Of a stretch of DNA of 64,000 nucleotides, positions 16,346 to 25,083 are shown in pieces. A program made the position numbers and the translations under genes. Position 1 is the first letter of the stretch. Each line of letters begins with the position of its first letter. The notes beneath the pieces were generated by a model. It did no database searches. It was not told the origin of the DNA and worked only from the letters and a program-made list of their open reading frames with translations. Origin of the DNA: Clostridia bacterium (GTDB lineage Bacteria; Bacillota; Clostridia; Christensenellales; UBA1242); the NCBI GenBank assembly GCA_900768545.1, contig CAAGDD010000004.1:62001-126000 (forward strand), in the 5' to 3' direction.

Positions 16346-17968
16346 ATGGCAGAAAATAAAAAACAACAAAAAATCACTCAAAAACAAGAAAAAAACTTAA
16401 AAAAAGATAATTTTTCATTAAGGAATGCTCCAAAAAGTGAAAATAAAAGTGAAAACAACAATAAAAATAATGCAAAAAAATCGGGCACTAAAATAGAAAA
16501 CAAACCAAATCTTGATGACAAAAAACAAGATTTGAAAGTTTTAAATGACAAAAATTTAAACTCAAAACCTTCTCAAACTGAAAAATCGAGCGACTCAAAG
16601 TTTTCGCCAAAACATAACAAAAAAAGATTTGGTGGAAAGAATGTTGCTATGCTTGGGCTTGCTATTTCAACGGCAGTTTTGGGTGTTATGACGACAGGTT
16701 TTGCTATTGGATATGGTGTTGTTCAGTCGCAAGCAAACAATTATTCGACCCAACTTGAAAATGTTTACAAGAAAAATTATTACGAGCTTGTTGACAATGT
16801 CAACAGCGCGGATATGAAGCTTTCAAAATTGTTGGTCGCAAACAACAAAGATTATTCATCGAAAATGCTGTCTCAACTTTCTCAAACTGCGAAGGAAATG
16901 CAAAACAATGTTGCGACTTTGCCACTTTCAAGCGACGCGATTGTGCAAAGTGTGAGATTTATAAATCAAATGTCGGGCTACACCGAAGTGCTTGATGAGA
17001 AGTTGTCAAAAGGCGGAGTTTTGACCCAACAGGATCTTGAAACTTTGGCGGATATGCACGACGCGTTGACAGATATGAAGCGATATCTTAATCAAATGTC
17101 GCTCAATATGATGAATGGATACAGCATTTTGCAGTCGAGTTCGGTGCAAGATGGTGACTATGACAGTTTTACAATCGAGTTTGCTCAAATTCGATCGGAA
17201 GACGCTGATTTTCCAACGATGATTTATGACGGACCGTTTTCAGATTCGGTCGTGAATCAAAAAATCAAAGGGCTGTCTGGCAACACGATTTCAAAAGACG
17301 AAGCTTATCAAAAAATTGACAAAATTTTCAAAAATGTCGCAAACATAAAATTTGCAGGTGAAACAGAAGGGCGATTCGCGGCTTACAATTTCTTAATGCA
17401 AAACACTGACGGCAAAAAGATGTTTATTGAAGTGTCGAAGGTTGGTGGCAATATTTTGACCGTAAGTGGGAATATAGATAGCGGCGCCAAAAATATCGAT
17501 TATGACCATGCTGAAAAAATCGCACTTGATTTTGTGAAAGAAAACGGAATCGAAAACGCAAAAGTTGTTTGGCATGAAGAACTTGACAGTCAAATTTATC
17601 TCAACATTGCTCCAACTCAAGACGGCGTGATTTTGTATCCTGACCTTGTCAAAGTGAAAGTTGATATGACCGACGCAAATGTGATTGGATATGACTCAAT
17701 TCCTTATTGGACAAATCATACAAGCCGCACGCTGGGCGCGGTGACACAAACAATTGATCAAGCGCGAGCAAAAATTTTGCCAGAATTTGAAATAAAAAAT
17801 CAAAGACTTGTGCTTTCTCCACTTGACTACAATCGTGAAGTTTTGTGCTATGAATTTGAATGTGTTAAAGACGGCGCAACATATTATTTCTATATAAATG
17901 CAAACACTGATGTTGTTGAAAATATCTTGAAAGTTGTGCACACAAACGATTCTAGCAAACTGATGTAA
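16346..17968 (+). CDS. ypeB: Germination protein YpeB
   Basis: 540 residues. The N-terminal 95 residues are a Lys/Asn/Ser-rich low-complexity cytoplasmic tail, longer than in Bacillus YpeB. One transmembrane helix follows (about 97-120, MLGLAISTAVLGVMTTGF), then a helical region (about 125-240) and the PepSY-type C-terminal modules. The segment YELVDNVNSADMKLSKLLVA is typical of YpeB. YpeB stabilises and restrains SleB in the dormant spore inner membrane. It is cotranscribed with sleB (9-base gap, AGGAGGT ribosome binding site). No obvious terminator follows in the AT-rich gap. Confidence 0.92.
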   Translation: MAENKKQQKITQKQEKNLKKDNFSLRNAPKSENKSENNNKNNAKKSGTKIENKPNLDDKKQDLKVLNDKNLNSKPSQTEKSSDSKFSPKHNKKRFGGKNVAMLGLAISTAVLGVMTTGFAIGYGVVQSQANNYSTQLENVYKKNYYELVDNVNSADMKLSKLLVANNKDYSSKMLSQLSQTAKEMQNNVATLPLSSDAIVQSVRFINQMSGYTEVLDEKLSKGGVLTQQDLETLADMHDALTDMKRYLNQMSLNMMNGYSILQSSSVQDGDYDSFTIEFAQIRSEDADFPTMIYDGPFSDSVVNQKIKGLSGNTISKDEAYQKIDKIFKNVANIKFAGETEGRFAAYNFLMQNTDGKKMFIEVSKVGGNILTVSGNIDSGAKNIDYDHAEKIALDFVKENGIENAKVVWHEELDSQIYLNIAPTQDGVILYPDLVKVKVDMTDANVIGYDSIPYWTNHTSRTLGAVTQTIDQARAKILPEFEIKNQRLVLSPLDYNREVLCYEFECVKDGATYYFYINANTDVVENILKVVHTNDSSKLM

Positions 17969-18262
17969 AATCCCAAAAACACTTGATAAAATTAAAGATA
18001 AAATCATAAAATCAAATTTAATAAAATAATAAAAAAAATAAAAAATAATAAAAAAAATAAAAAATAATAAAAAAACGATAAAAATATCAAAAATTTATCA
18101 AAAAAAACTTTAAAAAATTTTAAATTTATATAAAAATAATATAATTATGAAAATGAATTCTCTCAAAAATGATGTGCTAAATCAACAATATTTACATGAA
18201 AAAATTTATATTTAAAGTAAAAAAATGGCGTTTTAAATTTAAAAATTTCAAAAAAAGCAAAC
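17969..18262. other. Very AT-rich gap with A-tract repeats
   Basis: Nearly free of G and C. The pattern AATAAAAAAAATAAAAAATA recurs at about 18024-18068. A TATAAT at 18140-18145 precedes a possible 20-codon ORF (ATG 18153, beginning MNSLKNDVL) that has no ribosome binding site and runs toward the spoVG terminator. I do not call it a gene. Confidence 0.4.
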
Positions 18263-18290
18263 AAAAAAACACCCGATTTGGGTGTTTTTT
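18263..18290. terminator. Bidirectional terminator at the end of spoVG
   Basis: AAACACCC (18267-18274) pairs with GGGTGTTT (18280-18287). T runs exist on both strands; it ends spoVG on the minus strand. Confidence 0.85.
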
Positions 18291-18299
18291 ATTTTATTG

Positions 18300-18587
18300 T
18301 TATTGAGCATCTGCGTTGTTAGCGAGAGCTTTTTCATATTCAGCAACGATTCTGTTTTTAAGCATTTCTCTAACTTCGGTTTTGATTGGATGAACAATAT
18401 CTTTGAAATCGCCTTCGTTTGTTTTTCTGCTAGGCATTGAAAGAAAATATCCATCTTTTCCGTTGATGACTTTGATGTCGTGAACTACGAGTTCATCATC
18501 GATTGTGATTGAAGCTACTGCTTTGAGTTTGTCGTTGTTGTTGCTGTTTACGATTCTAACTCTTACATCTGTAATTTTCAAGTCCAT
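18300..18587 (-). CDS. spoVG: SpoVG RNA-binding regulator
   Basis: 95 residues matching SpoVG along its length: ITDVRVRIV at the N-terminus, KAVASITIDDELVVHDIKVI, then GYFLSMPSRKTNEGDFKDIVHPI. SpoVG is a small nucleic-acid-binding protein that influences septation, sporulation and virulence genes in Firmicutes. The C-terminal ANNADAQ tail is short and acidic, as usual. The ribosome binding site AAGGAAGG precedes the start. It is divergent from murC, with about 120 bases between starts. Confidence 0.96.
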   Translation of the reverse strand: MDLKITDVRVRIVNSNNNDKLKAVASITIDDELVVHDIKVINGKDGYFLSMPSRKTNEGDFKDIVHPIKTEVREMLKNRIVAEYEKALANNADAQ

Positions 18588-18672
18588 TTACCTTCCTTTT
18601 TTAGATTAACCTTCTTGTTGGTCAAAATAATTATAGCATATTGTCAAAAATTCACAAAATATTTTTTCGTCT

Positions 18673-18702
18673 TTGTCAAATATTTTTTCGATAACATATA
18701 TC
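18673..18702 (+). promoter_or_regulatory. Promoter giving a leaderless murC mRNA
   Basis: TTGTCA (18673-18678), 18 bases, TATATC (18697-18702). The ATG at 18709 is 6 bases further, with no ribosome binding site. Confidence 0.5.
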
Positions 18703-18708
18703 AAAAAT

Positions 18709-19983
18709 ATGAAATATTATCTTTTGGGAATAGGTGGAGTTTCGATGTCGGCGCTTGCAATTTTGCTGAAAAATTTTGGACATGAAGTGGGCGGATATGA
18801 CGAAAAAAGTTCTCATGTGACAAAGTCGCTCCAAGATGGTGGCATTGATGTCGATTTTTGTTTGAACAAAGACAAAATGAACTGTGCTGATATTATTGTT
18901 TTTTCGTCGGCTTTCAAAACAGGAAATCCAATTTTTGATTATGCAAAATCTTTGAATAAGAAAGTTTTTTGTCGCGGAAAATTGCTGGGTGAAATATCAA
19001 ATCGTTATGAAAAAACGATAGCGGTCGCGGGAGCGCACGGAAAGACTACTGTCACTTCGATGATTTTTGAAGTGTTAAAATGTGCTAGAAAAAATCCAAC
19101 GTTGCACCTTGGCGGATTTCGTCGAGAAAACAACAAAAATTATTATATTGGTGACAGTGAATATTTTGTGACCGAAGCGTGCGAGTATTGCGACAATTTT
19201 TTATATCTTTATCCTTATTTGAGTGTCGTGACAAATGTTGAAAAAGAGCATTTGGATTATTTCAAAACTTTTGAAAATGAAAAGAAGTCGTTTAGGCAAT
19301 TTAAAAATCAGTCAATATTTGTGGTTGACGACATTTCAAATTTTTCGGCGAAAAAGATTAGGCACAAAAAGGGTGGGCAACTCTGTTTTGATTTGTTTCG
19401 TGACGACCAAAAGGTTTTTCACTTAAACTTAAAAATCTGTGAAGAGATAAATGTTCAAAACTGCATGTTTGCATACAAGGCATGCAGAGCACTCGGCGTG
19501 CCGGACTTTTTGATTAAACTTGGGCTTGAAAAATACGACGGAGTTAAAACTCGTTTTGAAAAAGTAAATTGTCCATATTTTGAAAATGTGATTTGTGATT
19601 ATGCACACCACCCAACAGAGATTTCAAAGGCAATAAATTCGGCGAAGAAAATTTACAAAAATAAAGAACTTGTTGTGGTTTTTCAGCCGCACACTTATTC
19701 GCGAACAAAGATTCTTTTGAATGAATTTATTGAAATTTTTAAAAATGTGCATCACCCTGTTTTTTACAAAACTTATTCGGCACGAGAAAAAGTTGAAGAC
19801 GGAATTTCGGCTGAAGAATTTTCAAAAATTTTGAAAAAACACAATAAAAACGCAATTTATTTTAAAAATTTTGGTGATTTAAAGCAATATTTGCTAAATT
19901 TCAAAAATAAAGACGTTGTTTTGATGTTTGTAGGGGCGGGCGATTTGCCACAAATTTTACACAAAAATAAATTTATTTCATAA
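18709..19983 (+). CDS. murC: UDP-N-acetylmuramate--L-alanine ligase
   Basis: 424 residues. MurC adds L-alanine to UDP-MurNAc, the first peptide step of wall precursor synthesis in the cytoplasm. Rossmann N-domain GIGGVSMSALA (about 7-17), ATP loop AGAHGKTTVTSM (about 110-121), TNVEKEHLDYF in the central domain, DYAHHPTEI and VVFQPHTYSRT in the C-domain are all MurC hallmarks. The start at 18709 gives the standard N-terminus MKYYLLGIGG. It heads the first block of the wall cluster and is followed 9 bases later by an alpha/beta hydrolase. Confidence 0.96.
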   Translation: MKYYLLGIGGVSMSALAILLKNFGHEVGGYDEKSSHVTKSLQDGGIDVDFCLNKDKMNCADIIVFSSAFKTGNPIFDYAKSLNKKVFCRGKLLGEISNRYEKTIAVAGAHGKTTVTSMIFEVLKCARKNPTLHLGGFRRENNKNYYIGDSEYFVTEACEYCDNFLYLYPYLSVVTNVEKEHLDYFKTFENEKKSFRQFKNQSIFVVDDISNFSAKKIRHKKGGQLCFDLFRDDQKVFHLNLKICEEINVQNCMFAYKACRALGVPDFLIKLGLEKYDGVKTRFEKVNCPYFENVICDYAHHPTEISKAINSAKKIYKNKELVVVFQPHTYSRTKILLNEFIEIFKNVHHPVFYKTYSAREKVEDGISAEEFSKILKKHNKNAIYFKNFGDLKQYLLNFKNKDVVLMFVGAGDLPQILHKNKFIS

Positions 19984-19986
19984 AAT
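19956..19986 (+). promoter_or_regulatory. Possible internal promoter for the hydrolase gene
   Basis: TTTACA (19956-19961), 19 bases, TAAAAT (19981-19986), overlapping the murC stop. The next ATG (19993) is 6 bases on. The spacing is long, so this is tentative; translational coupling to murC is the alternative. Confidence 0.3.
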
Positions 19987-19992
19987 GATTTT

Positions 19993-20709
19993 ATGAAATA
20001 CAATTATCGAAACACAGAAATTTTTTATAAATTTGTTGACCGAAAAAGGCCGATAACAAATGTTTATTTGCATGGCTGGGGCTGCAACAGTGAAAGTTTA
20101 GACTTTTGCGATGAGGTGCTCAAAGATCAAAATTCGCTTTACATAGATTTTCCGCCTTTTGGCAAAAGTGGAAAGATCAAAGGTTGGTCGATTTTTACTT
20201 ATGCAAATATGGTCATATCTTTATGCAATCATTTGAAACTGACAAAAGTCAATTTGATAGGACATTCTTTTGGCGGGCGAGTGGCGATTATATTTGCGGT
20301 ACTTTGCAAAGATCAAACTCAAAATTTGGTCTTGATTGATAGTGCTGGATTAAAGCCGCGGCGAACAATAAAATATCGAATAAATCAAGTTTGCTACAAA
20401 ATTTGCAAGGTGCTTAAAAAAGACACTTCAAAATTTGAAAGTGGTGATTACAAGATATTAGACGCCGATATGAAAAAAGTTTTTAAAAGTGTTGTGGCGA
20501 CTCATCTTGATGATTTTCTGCCATTTATACGATCAAAAACTTTGATAATATTTGGCGAAAAAGATAAAGAAACTCCGCTTTATATGGCGAAAAAATTTAA
20601 GAAAAATATTCCAAATTCGACGCTTTTGATTTTGAAAAATTCTGGACATTTTTGTTTTAATGACAGACGAATCAAATTTGTTTATGCGCTTCAAAAATTT
20701 TTGAATTGA
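19993..20709 (+). CDS. Alpha/beta hydrolase in the mur cluster
   Basis: 238 residues with the hydrolase fold landmarks: oxyanion-side HGWGCN (about 27-32), nucleophile elbow GHSFGG, acid in IIFGEKDKETP and catalytic histidine in NSGHFCFND. The family includes esterases, lipases and C-C hydrolases; the substrate is not predictable. It sits between murC and murF, which suggests a role in envelope metabolism, but this is only positional. No ribosome binding site precedes ATG 19993, so it is either leaderless or coupled to murC. Confidence 0.82.
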   Translation: MKYNYRNTEIFYKFVDRKRPITNVYLHGWGCNSESLDFCDEVLKDQNSLYIDFPPFGKSGKIKGWSIFTYANMVISLCNHLKLTKVNLIGHSFGGRVAIIFAVLCKDQTQNLVLIDSAGLKPRRTIKYRINQVCYKICKVLKKDTSKFESGDYKILDADMKKVFKSVVATHLDDFLPFIRSKTLIIFGEKDKETPLYMAKKFKKNIPNSTLLILKNSGHFCFNDRRIKFVYALQKFLN

Positions 20710-20750
20710 TAATTTGCACAAGAAAAAATCATTAAAAAGGAAGAAAAATT

Positions 20751-22229
20751 ATGTTTGTTTTGTATGCGTTTTTGACGGCAATTTTGTTGACAGGAATTGG
20801 AATATTTTATTTAAAAATGTTTCAACTTGAAAATTACAAAATAAAAAAATACATATTAAAAGCACTAAAATTTGAGTTTGGTTTTGGTGATAAAAGTGTT
20901 TTTGTTTGGACTGATAGAATAAAAAGATTGATTTTTTGCGATTTTTTAGCAAATTTTTGCATATTTTTATTGATTTTTTGGCAAATTTGCAATTATTTTA
21001 GTGTTTTTATAGTTTTGGACTTTGCTATTTTAAAGCATTTAGAAATTGTTTTAACTTTTTTAATATCATATCCAATCGAGAGTTTGATTAAATTTTTTTA
21101 TATAAATAAAGCCAAGAAAAAACTCAAAAAAATGCATTGCAAAAAGATAGCGATAACAGGTAGTTTTGGTAAGACATCAACAAAAAATATTTTATATCAA
21201 ATTTTGAAGGAAGAGTTTGATGTTTGCATGACGCCGAAAAGTTACAACACACCAATGGGTGTTTGCAAAACGATTTTAAATGACTTGAAAGAAACAGATG
21301 ATTTCTTTATTGTTGAATTTGGGGCGCGGCATCGCGGTGATATAAAATTTTTGACAAAGTTTGTCGGTGTTGATTTTGGGATTTTTACTCCAATTGGAAA
21401 TTGTCACATCGAAACTTTTGGCAGCATTGAAAATATCGAAAAAACAAAATATGAGCTTTGTGAAAACGGCGAGCAGTTTGTTGTTTTTAATGGCAAAAGC
21501 AAATCAACAAAAAAACTTTATGAAAAATATCCAAAGCGAAAAGTTTTGACTTGTGTGAAAGATGGATTTGCTTATGCAAAAAACATAAGAGCAAACAAAA
21601 ATGGAAGTAGTTTTGACTTGCATATTTGTGACCAAGTTTTAACTTGCAAAACAAAGCTTTTGGGCAAGGCTAATATTGACAATATTGTTGTTGCAAGCAG
21701 TATGGCGTATTTGTTGGGCGAAACTCTTTATAGCATTTTGAAAGGTATTGAAAAGCTCGACCCAATCCCACATCGATTGGAGATAGTGAAAGGCGGAAAA
21801 GCGACAATTATTGACGATTCTTACAATTCGAATTTTGAAGGATTTTGCCAAGCACTTGAAGTTTTGAATATGTTTGACGGGCGAAAAATCGTCGTTTCGC
21901 CGGGTGTTGTCGAACTTGGAAACAAACAATATGAAACAAACTTTCAGCTTGGGGAGATGGTTTTTGAAGTGGCTGATATTTTTGTGATTATGAACAAAAC
22001 AAACAAAGAAGCGTTGAGCCAAGGTGCAAAAAAATATTTGTTAAATTCAAAAAATAAAGATAAAAATACACAAAAAACTCAAAAAATTGTTAAAAAAATC
22101 AAAAAAAATAACAAAAAACAGGTGTTTTTTGCAAATACGCGCGCAGAACAAGTAAATATTTTGAAAAATATTTTGCAAGATGGCGATGTCGTTTTGTTTG
22201 AAAATGACTTGCCTGACAATTTTAAATAA
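20751..22229 (+). CDS. murF: MurF-type ligase with a membrane-spanning N-terminus
   Basis: 492 residues. The ATP loop is ITGSFGKTSTKN (about 134-145), followed by VEFGARHRGDI and IGNCHIETFGSIENI, then PHRLEIVKGGKATIIDDSYNSN, the MurF C-terminal signature. It should add D-Ala-D-Ala to the UDP-MurNAc tripeptide. Unusually, the first about 125 residues are not the standard MurF uridine-binding domain but two or three hydrophobic helices (about 2-20, 64-90, 96-112) followed by a basic stretch, which would tether the enzyme to the membrane. Residues 427-455 form a Lys/Asn-rich insertion. ddl follows after 17 bases. The ribosome binding site is AAAGGAAG. Confidence 0.85.
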   Translation: MFVLYAFLTAILLTGIGIFYLKMFQLENYKIKKYILKALKFEFGFGDKSVFVWTDRIKRLIFCDFLANFCIFLLIFWQICNYFSVFIVLDFAILKHLEIVLTFLISYPIESLIKFFYINKAKKKLKKMHCKKIAITGSFGKTSTKNILYQILKEEFDVCMTPKSYNTPMGVCKTILNDLKETDDFFIVEFGARHRGDIKFLTKFVGVDFGIFTPIGNCHIETFGSIENIEKTKYELCENGEQFVVFNGKSKSTKKLYEKYPKRKVLTCVKDGFAYAKNIRANKNGSSFDLHICDQVLTCKTKLLGKANIDNIVVASSMAYLLGETLYSILKGIEKLDPIPHRLEIVKGGKATIIDDSYNSNFEGFCQALEVLNMFDGRKIVVSPGVVELGNKQYETNFQLGEMVFEVADIFVIMNKTNKEALSQGAKKYLLNSKNKDKNTQKTQKIVKKIKKNNKKQVFFANTRAEQVNILKNILQDGDVVLFENDLPDNFK

Positions 22230-22246
22230 AAAGAAAAGGTGGTGTT

Positions 22247-23353
22247 ATGAAGAAAAAATTGGTGGTGCTTTTTGGCGGGAAAAGTGTTGAGAGTGACATA
22301 TCTGTGATCACGGCGATGCAAGCTATTCAAAATCTTGACAAGTATTTTGACGCTTTGCCGATTTATATTGACAAGTGCGGAATTTGGTGGATAGGTGACA
22401 ATCTTGACAAGGTGCAAACTTTTGAAAATTTCGAAAAAAACGCAAAAAACAAAAAGCAAGTGACGCTTGCTATTGGCGAGAAAATTTTGTATGAGAAAAA
22501 ACGAAACAAGTTTGTAGCGAATTGTGAAGTTGATTGTGTTTTGAATTGTTGTCACGGCGGTGGCGGTGAAGGCGGAGCGATTCAAGGTTTTTTGAGCGAA
22601 TGCTCACTTGCGCAAACGAGCCCGCTTCAAACTAGCAGCGCACTTTGTATGGATAAGTGCTTTATGAAAGATATTTTCAAATCAAACGCCATTACTTCGC
22701 CGCAATATGTGTGCATCAAAAAAGATGACTTTGACGGCGATTTGAAAACAATCACTTCGAAAATTAAATTTCCTCTTATCGTCAAGCCCTCGAATCTTGG
22801 CAGTAGCATTGGTATCAAGGTTTGTAAAAATGAAAAAGAACTTCAAAACGCACTTGATTTTGCTTTTGAATTTGACAACAAAATTTTGATCGAAAAGGTT
22901 GTTGAAAATTTGAAAGAGTTTAATTGTGCGTGCTTTAAATATCGCGATATGCTTTATTTTTCAAATGTCTGTGAAGTGACAGGAAAGGGTGAGATTTATT
23001 CGTTTGAAGACAAGTATTTGTCGAGCGCAGCAAAGAACAAAATAGCGGACAAAAAACTATCATCAAAAATTAAAATTTTGACAGAAAAAATTTACAAACT
23101 TTTCGATTGTAAAGGTGTTGTGAGAGTTGATTTTTTGTATGACGAAAAAAACAAAATTTTGTATGCAAACGAAATAAATACGATCCCAGGTTCACTGTCA
23201 TTTTATATGTTTAAAGGCACAACTTTTAAAGACTTGTTGACCGCTTTGATTGAAGAAGCAAAACTTGATTTTGACAAACAAAAATCACTTGTAAAAAGTT
23301 TTAAAAGTGACGCAGTAAAAATTTTTGCCGAAACAAAAATAATCAAAAAATAA
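22247..23353 (+). CDS. ddl: D-alanine--D-alanine ligase
   Basis: 368 residues of the ATP-grasp Ddl family. LFGGKSVESDISVITAMQAI lies at the N-terminus, CCHGGGGEGGAIQG (about 100-113) is the D-Ala binding loop, KPSNLGSSIGI the ATP-grasp strand, and VDFLYDEKNKILYANEINTIPGS the Mg2+ and second-substrate region. It makes the dipeptide consumed by MurF, whose gene is directly upstream. Start ATG 22247 follows AAAAGGTGGTG. A terminator follows, ending the murC-to-ddl block. Confidence 0.95.
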   Translation: MKKKLVVLFGGKSVESDISVITAMQAIQNLDKYFDALPIYIDKCGIWWIGDNLDKVQTFENFEKNAKNKKQVTLAIGEKILYEKKRNKFVANCEVDCVLNCCHGGGGEGGAIQGFLSECSLAQTSPLQTSSALCMDKCFMKDIFKSNAITSPQYVCIKKDDFDGDLKTITSKIKFPLIVKPSNLGSSIGIKVCKNEKELQNALDFAFEFDNKILIEKVVENLKEFNCACFKYRDMLYFSNVCEVTGKGEIYSFEDKYLSSAAKNKIADKKLSSKIKILTEKIYKLFDCKGVVRVDFLYDEKNKILYANEINTIPGSLSFYMFKGTTFKDLLTALIEEAKLDFDKQKSLVKSFKSDAVKIFAETKIIKK

Positions 23354-23375
23354 AAGAAAAACACTTAAAAACAAC

Positions 23376-23402
23376 AAAAAATGCGATTTTTTCGCATTTT
23401 TT
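23376..23402 (+). terminator. Intrinsic terminator of ddl
   Basis: AAAAAATGCGA (23376-23386) pairs with TCGCATTTTTT (23392-23402). The remaining bases to 23556 hold no recognised gene. Confidence 0.85.
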
Positions 23403-23556
23403 AATGATTATTTTTGACTTTTTGTCACAAATTCTTAATTTTAATGTTGTTGATTTTATATTTTTTGCTGTGAAAAGAATGTCTAAAAAACACTATTTTT
23501 GACATCACGACAACAAAATGTTTTTGACATATTAAAATGAAATAAAAGGAGAAATT

Positions 23557-25041
23557 ATGCTTTTAAAAAATCTATTTGAAAATGTTTGTTGTGATAAAAA
23601 TGTCTTAAAAAAAATTGAAAATTTTGATGTGAAAAATATTACAAAAGACTGCGAGAATATTTCAAAAAATTGTGTTTATTTTTGTTTGACTGACGAGAAA
23701 ATCAAAGCACAAAAACGATGTGAAATTGCACTTCAAAATGGTGCGGATTTGATATTTTCAAACTTTGATTTTGACAGCGAAAAACATATCAAACTTTCGT
23801 CTTGTCGAAAAGCGTTTTCGGCGTGCTGTGCAAATTTTTATGATCACGCTTGTGACAAAATGAAGATTGTGGGCATAACGGGCACAAATGGCAAAACTTC
23901 AATTTGCAGCATAGTCAATCAAATTTTGTCGCAAAACAATGTTAAGGTCGGCGTGATTGGCACAAACGGAGTTTTTTATGACGGCAAAGAATTTCCTTGT
24001 TCGCTCACAACGCCCGACGCTGATTTTTTGCACAAGACATTTTTTGACATGCACAAAGCAGGCGTCGAAGTGGTGGTCATGGAAGTTTCTGCGCATGCTG
24101 TTGTGCAAAATCGTATTGACGACATAACGTTTGAAGTTGGAGTCTTGTCAAACATCACGCAAGATCACCTTGACTATTTTAAAACAATGGAAAACTATCA
24201 AAAGGCGAAACTCGACTTTATCAAAAGAGACTGCGTTTTGCACAAAATCGCTTGCATTGATGATGAGCGAATTTTTAAAAATCTGGATTTTGAAAAGTTT
24301 AATGTTTTGTCTTATGGAGTTAAAAATCCTGCCGACATTTTTGCGATTGACACAAAATATTCACTTTTGGGCACAACATTTGTGGCAAATGTAAACGACG
24401 AAATTGTGCTTTCAAAAAACAAATTGGTCGGGCTTTGGAATGTTTACAACTCACTTGCCGCGCTTGCCGTTTGTCAAGTTTTGGGGCTTGATAGCAAACA
24501 ACTTGAAAGTGGGATTTGTGCCGTCACGCCGATAGACGGGCGATTTAATGTTTTGACAGTGCTTGGGCGAAGCGTAATCATCGATTTTGCACATTCTCCT
24601 GACAGTTTGAAAAATGTTTTGCTCACCGTCAAAAATTTGTGCAAAGGCAGAGTCTTTCTTGTGTTTGGCTGTGGCGGAAATCGTGACAAGACCAAGCGAA
24701 TCGAGATGGGAAAAGTGGCGCAAGAATTTGCTGACGTGGTTTGTTTGACTGATGACAATCCGCGTTTTGAAGATGAAATGCAAATCGTATCTGACATTGA
24801 GAAGGGGCTAACAAAGCCGCATTATGTCGAGCTTGACCGCCAGAAAGCGATTGAAAAAATGATCAAACTCTCTAGCGCCGCCGACTTTGTTTTGGTGGCT
24901 GGAAAAGGTGCAGAAAAATATCAAGAAAAAGACGGGAAAAAGATTTTTTACAACGATTTTGACGCGGTTTTAAAAATTTCAAAATCAAGACTTAAAAATT
25001 TGAAAAACAACGACCAAAATTTTTCTCAAAATCAAGAATAG
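23557..25041 (+). CDS. murE: UDP-MurNAc-tripeptide synthetase (meso-DAP type)
   Basis: 494 residues. The ATP loop is GITGTNGKTSICS (about 106-118), followed by SLTTPDADFLH, MEVSAHAV, SNITQDHLDYF and FAHSPDSLKNVL. The specificity motif is DNPR (Asp400-Arg403 in DDNPRFE), characteristic of enzymes adding meso-diaminopimelate rather than lysine. This is the best clue in the window to the wall chemistry. It opens the second block of wall genes (murE-mraY-murD-ftsW). AAAGGAG precedes the start. Confidence 0.95.
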   Translation: MLLKNLFENVCCDKNVLKKIENFDVKNITKDCENISKNCVYFCLTDEKIKAQKRCEIALQNGADLIFSNFDFDSEKHIKLSSCRKAFSACCANFYDHACDKMKIVGITGTNGKTSICSIVNQILSQNNVKVGVIGTNGVFYDGKEFPCSLTTPDADFLHKTFFDMHKAGVEVVVMEVSAHAVVQNRIDDITFEVGVLSNITQDHLDYFKTMENYQKAKLDFIKRDCVLHKIACIDDERIFKNLDFEKFNVLSYGVKNPADIFAIDTKYSLLGTTFVANVNDEIVLSKNKLVGLWNVYNSLAALAVCQVLGLDSKQLESGICAVTPIDGRFNVLTVLGRSVIIDFAHSPDSLKNVLLTVKNLCKGRVFLVFGCGGNRDKTKRIEMGKVAQEFADVVCLTDDNPRFEDEMQIVSDIEKGLTKPHYVELDRQKAIEKMIKLSSAADFVLVAGKGAEKYQEKDGKKIFYNDFDAVLKISKSRLKNLKNNDQNFSQNQE

Positions 25042-25083
25042 GTCAGTTTTACAAAAGAACGAAACGATTTTTGACGAGGACTT

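Noticed and set aside
18153..18215. 20-codon ORF in the AT-rich gap after ypeB
   Set aside because: The spacing from TATAAT is 7, not 6, there is no ribosome binding site, and the sequence is low complexity.
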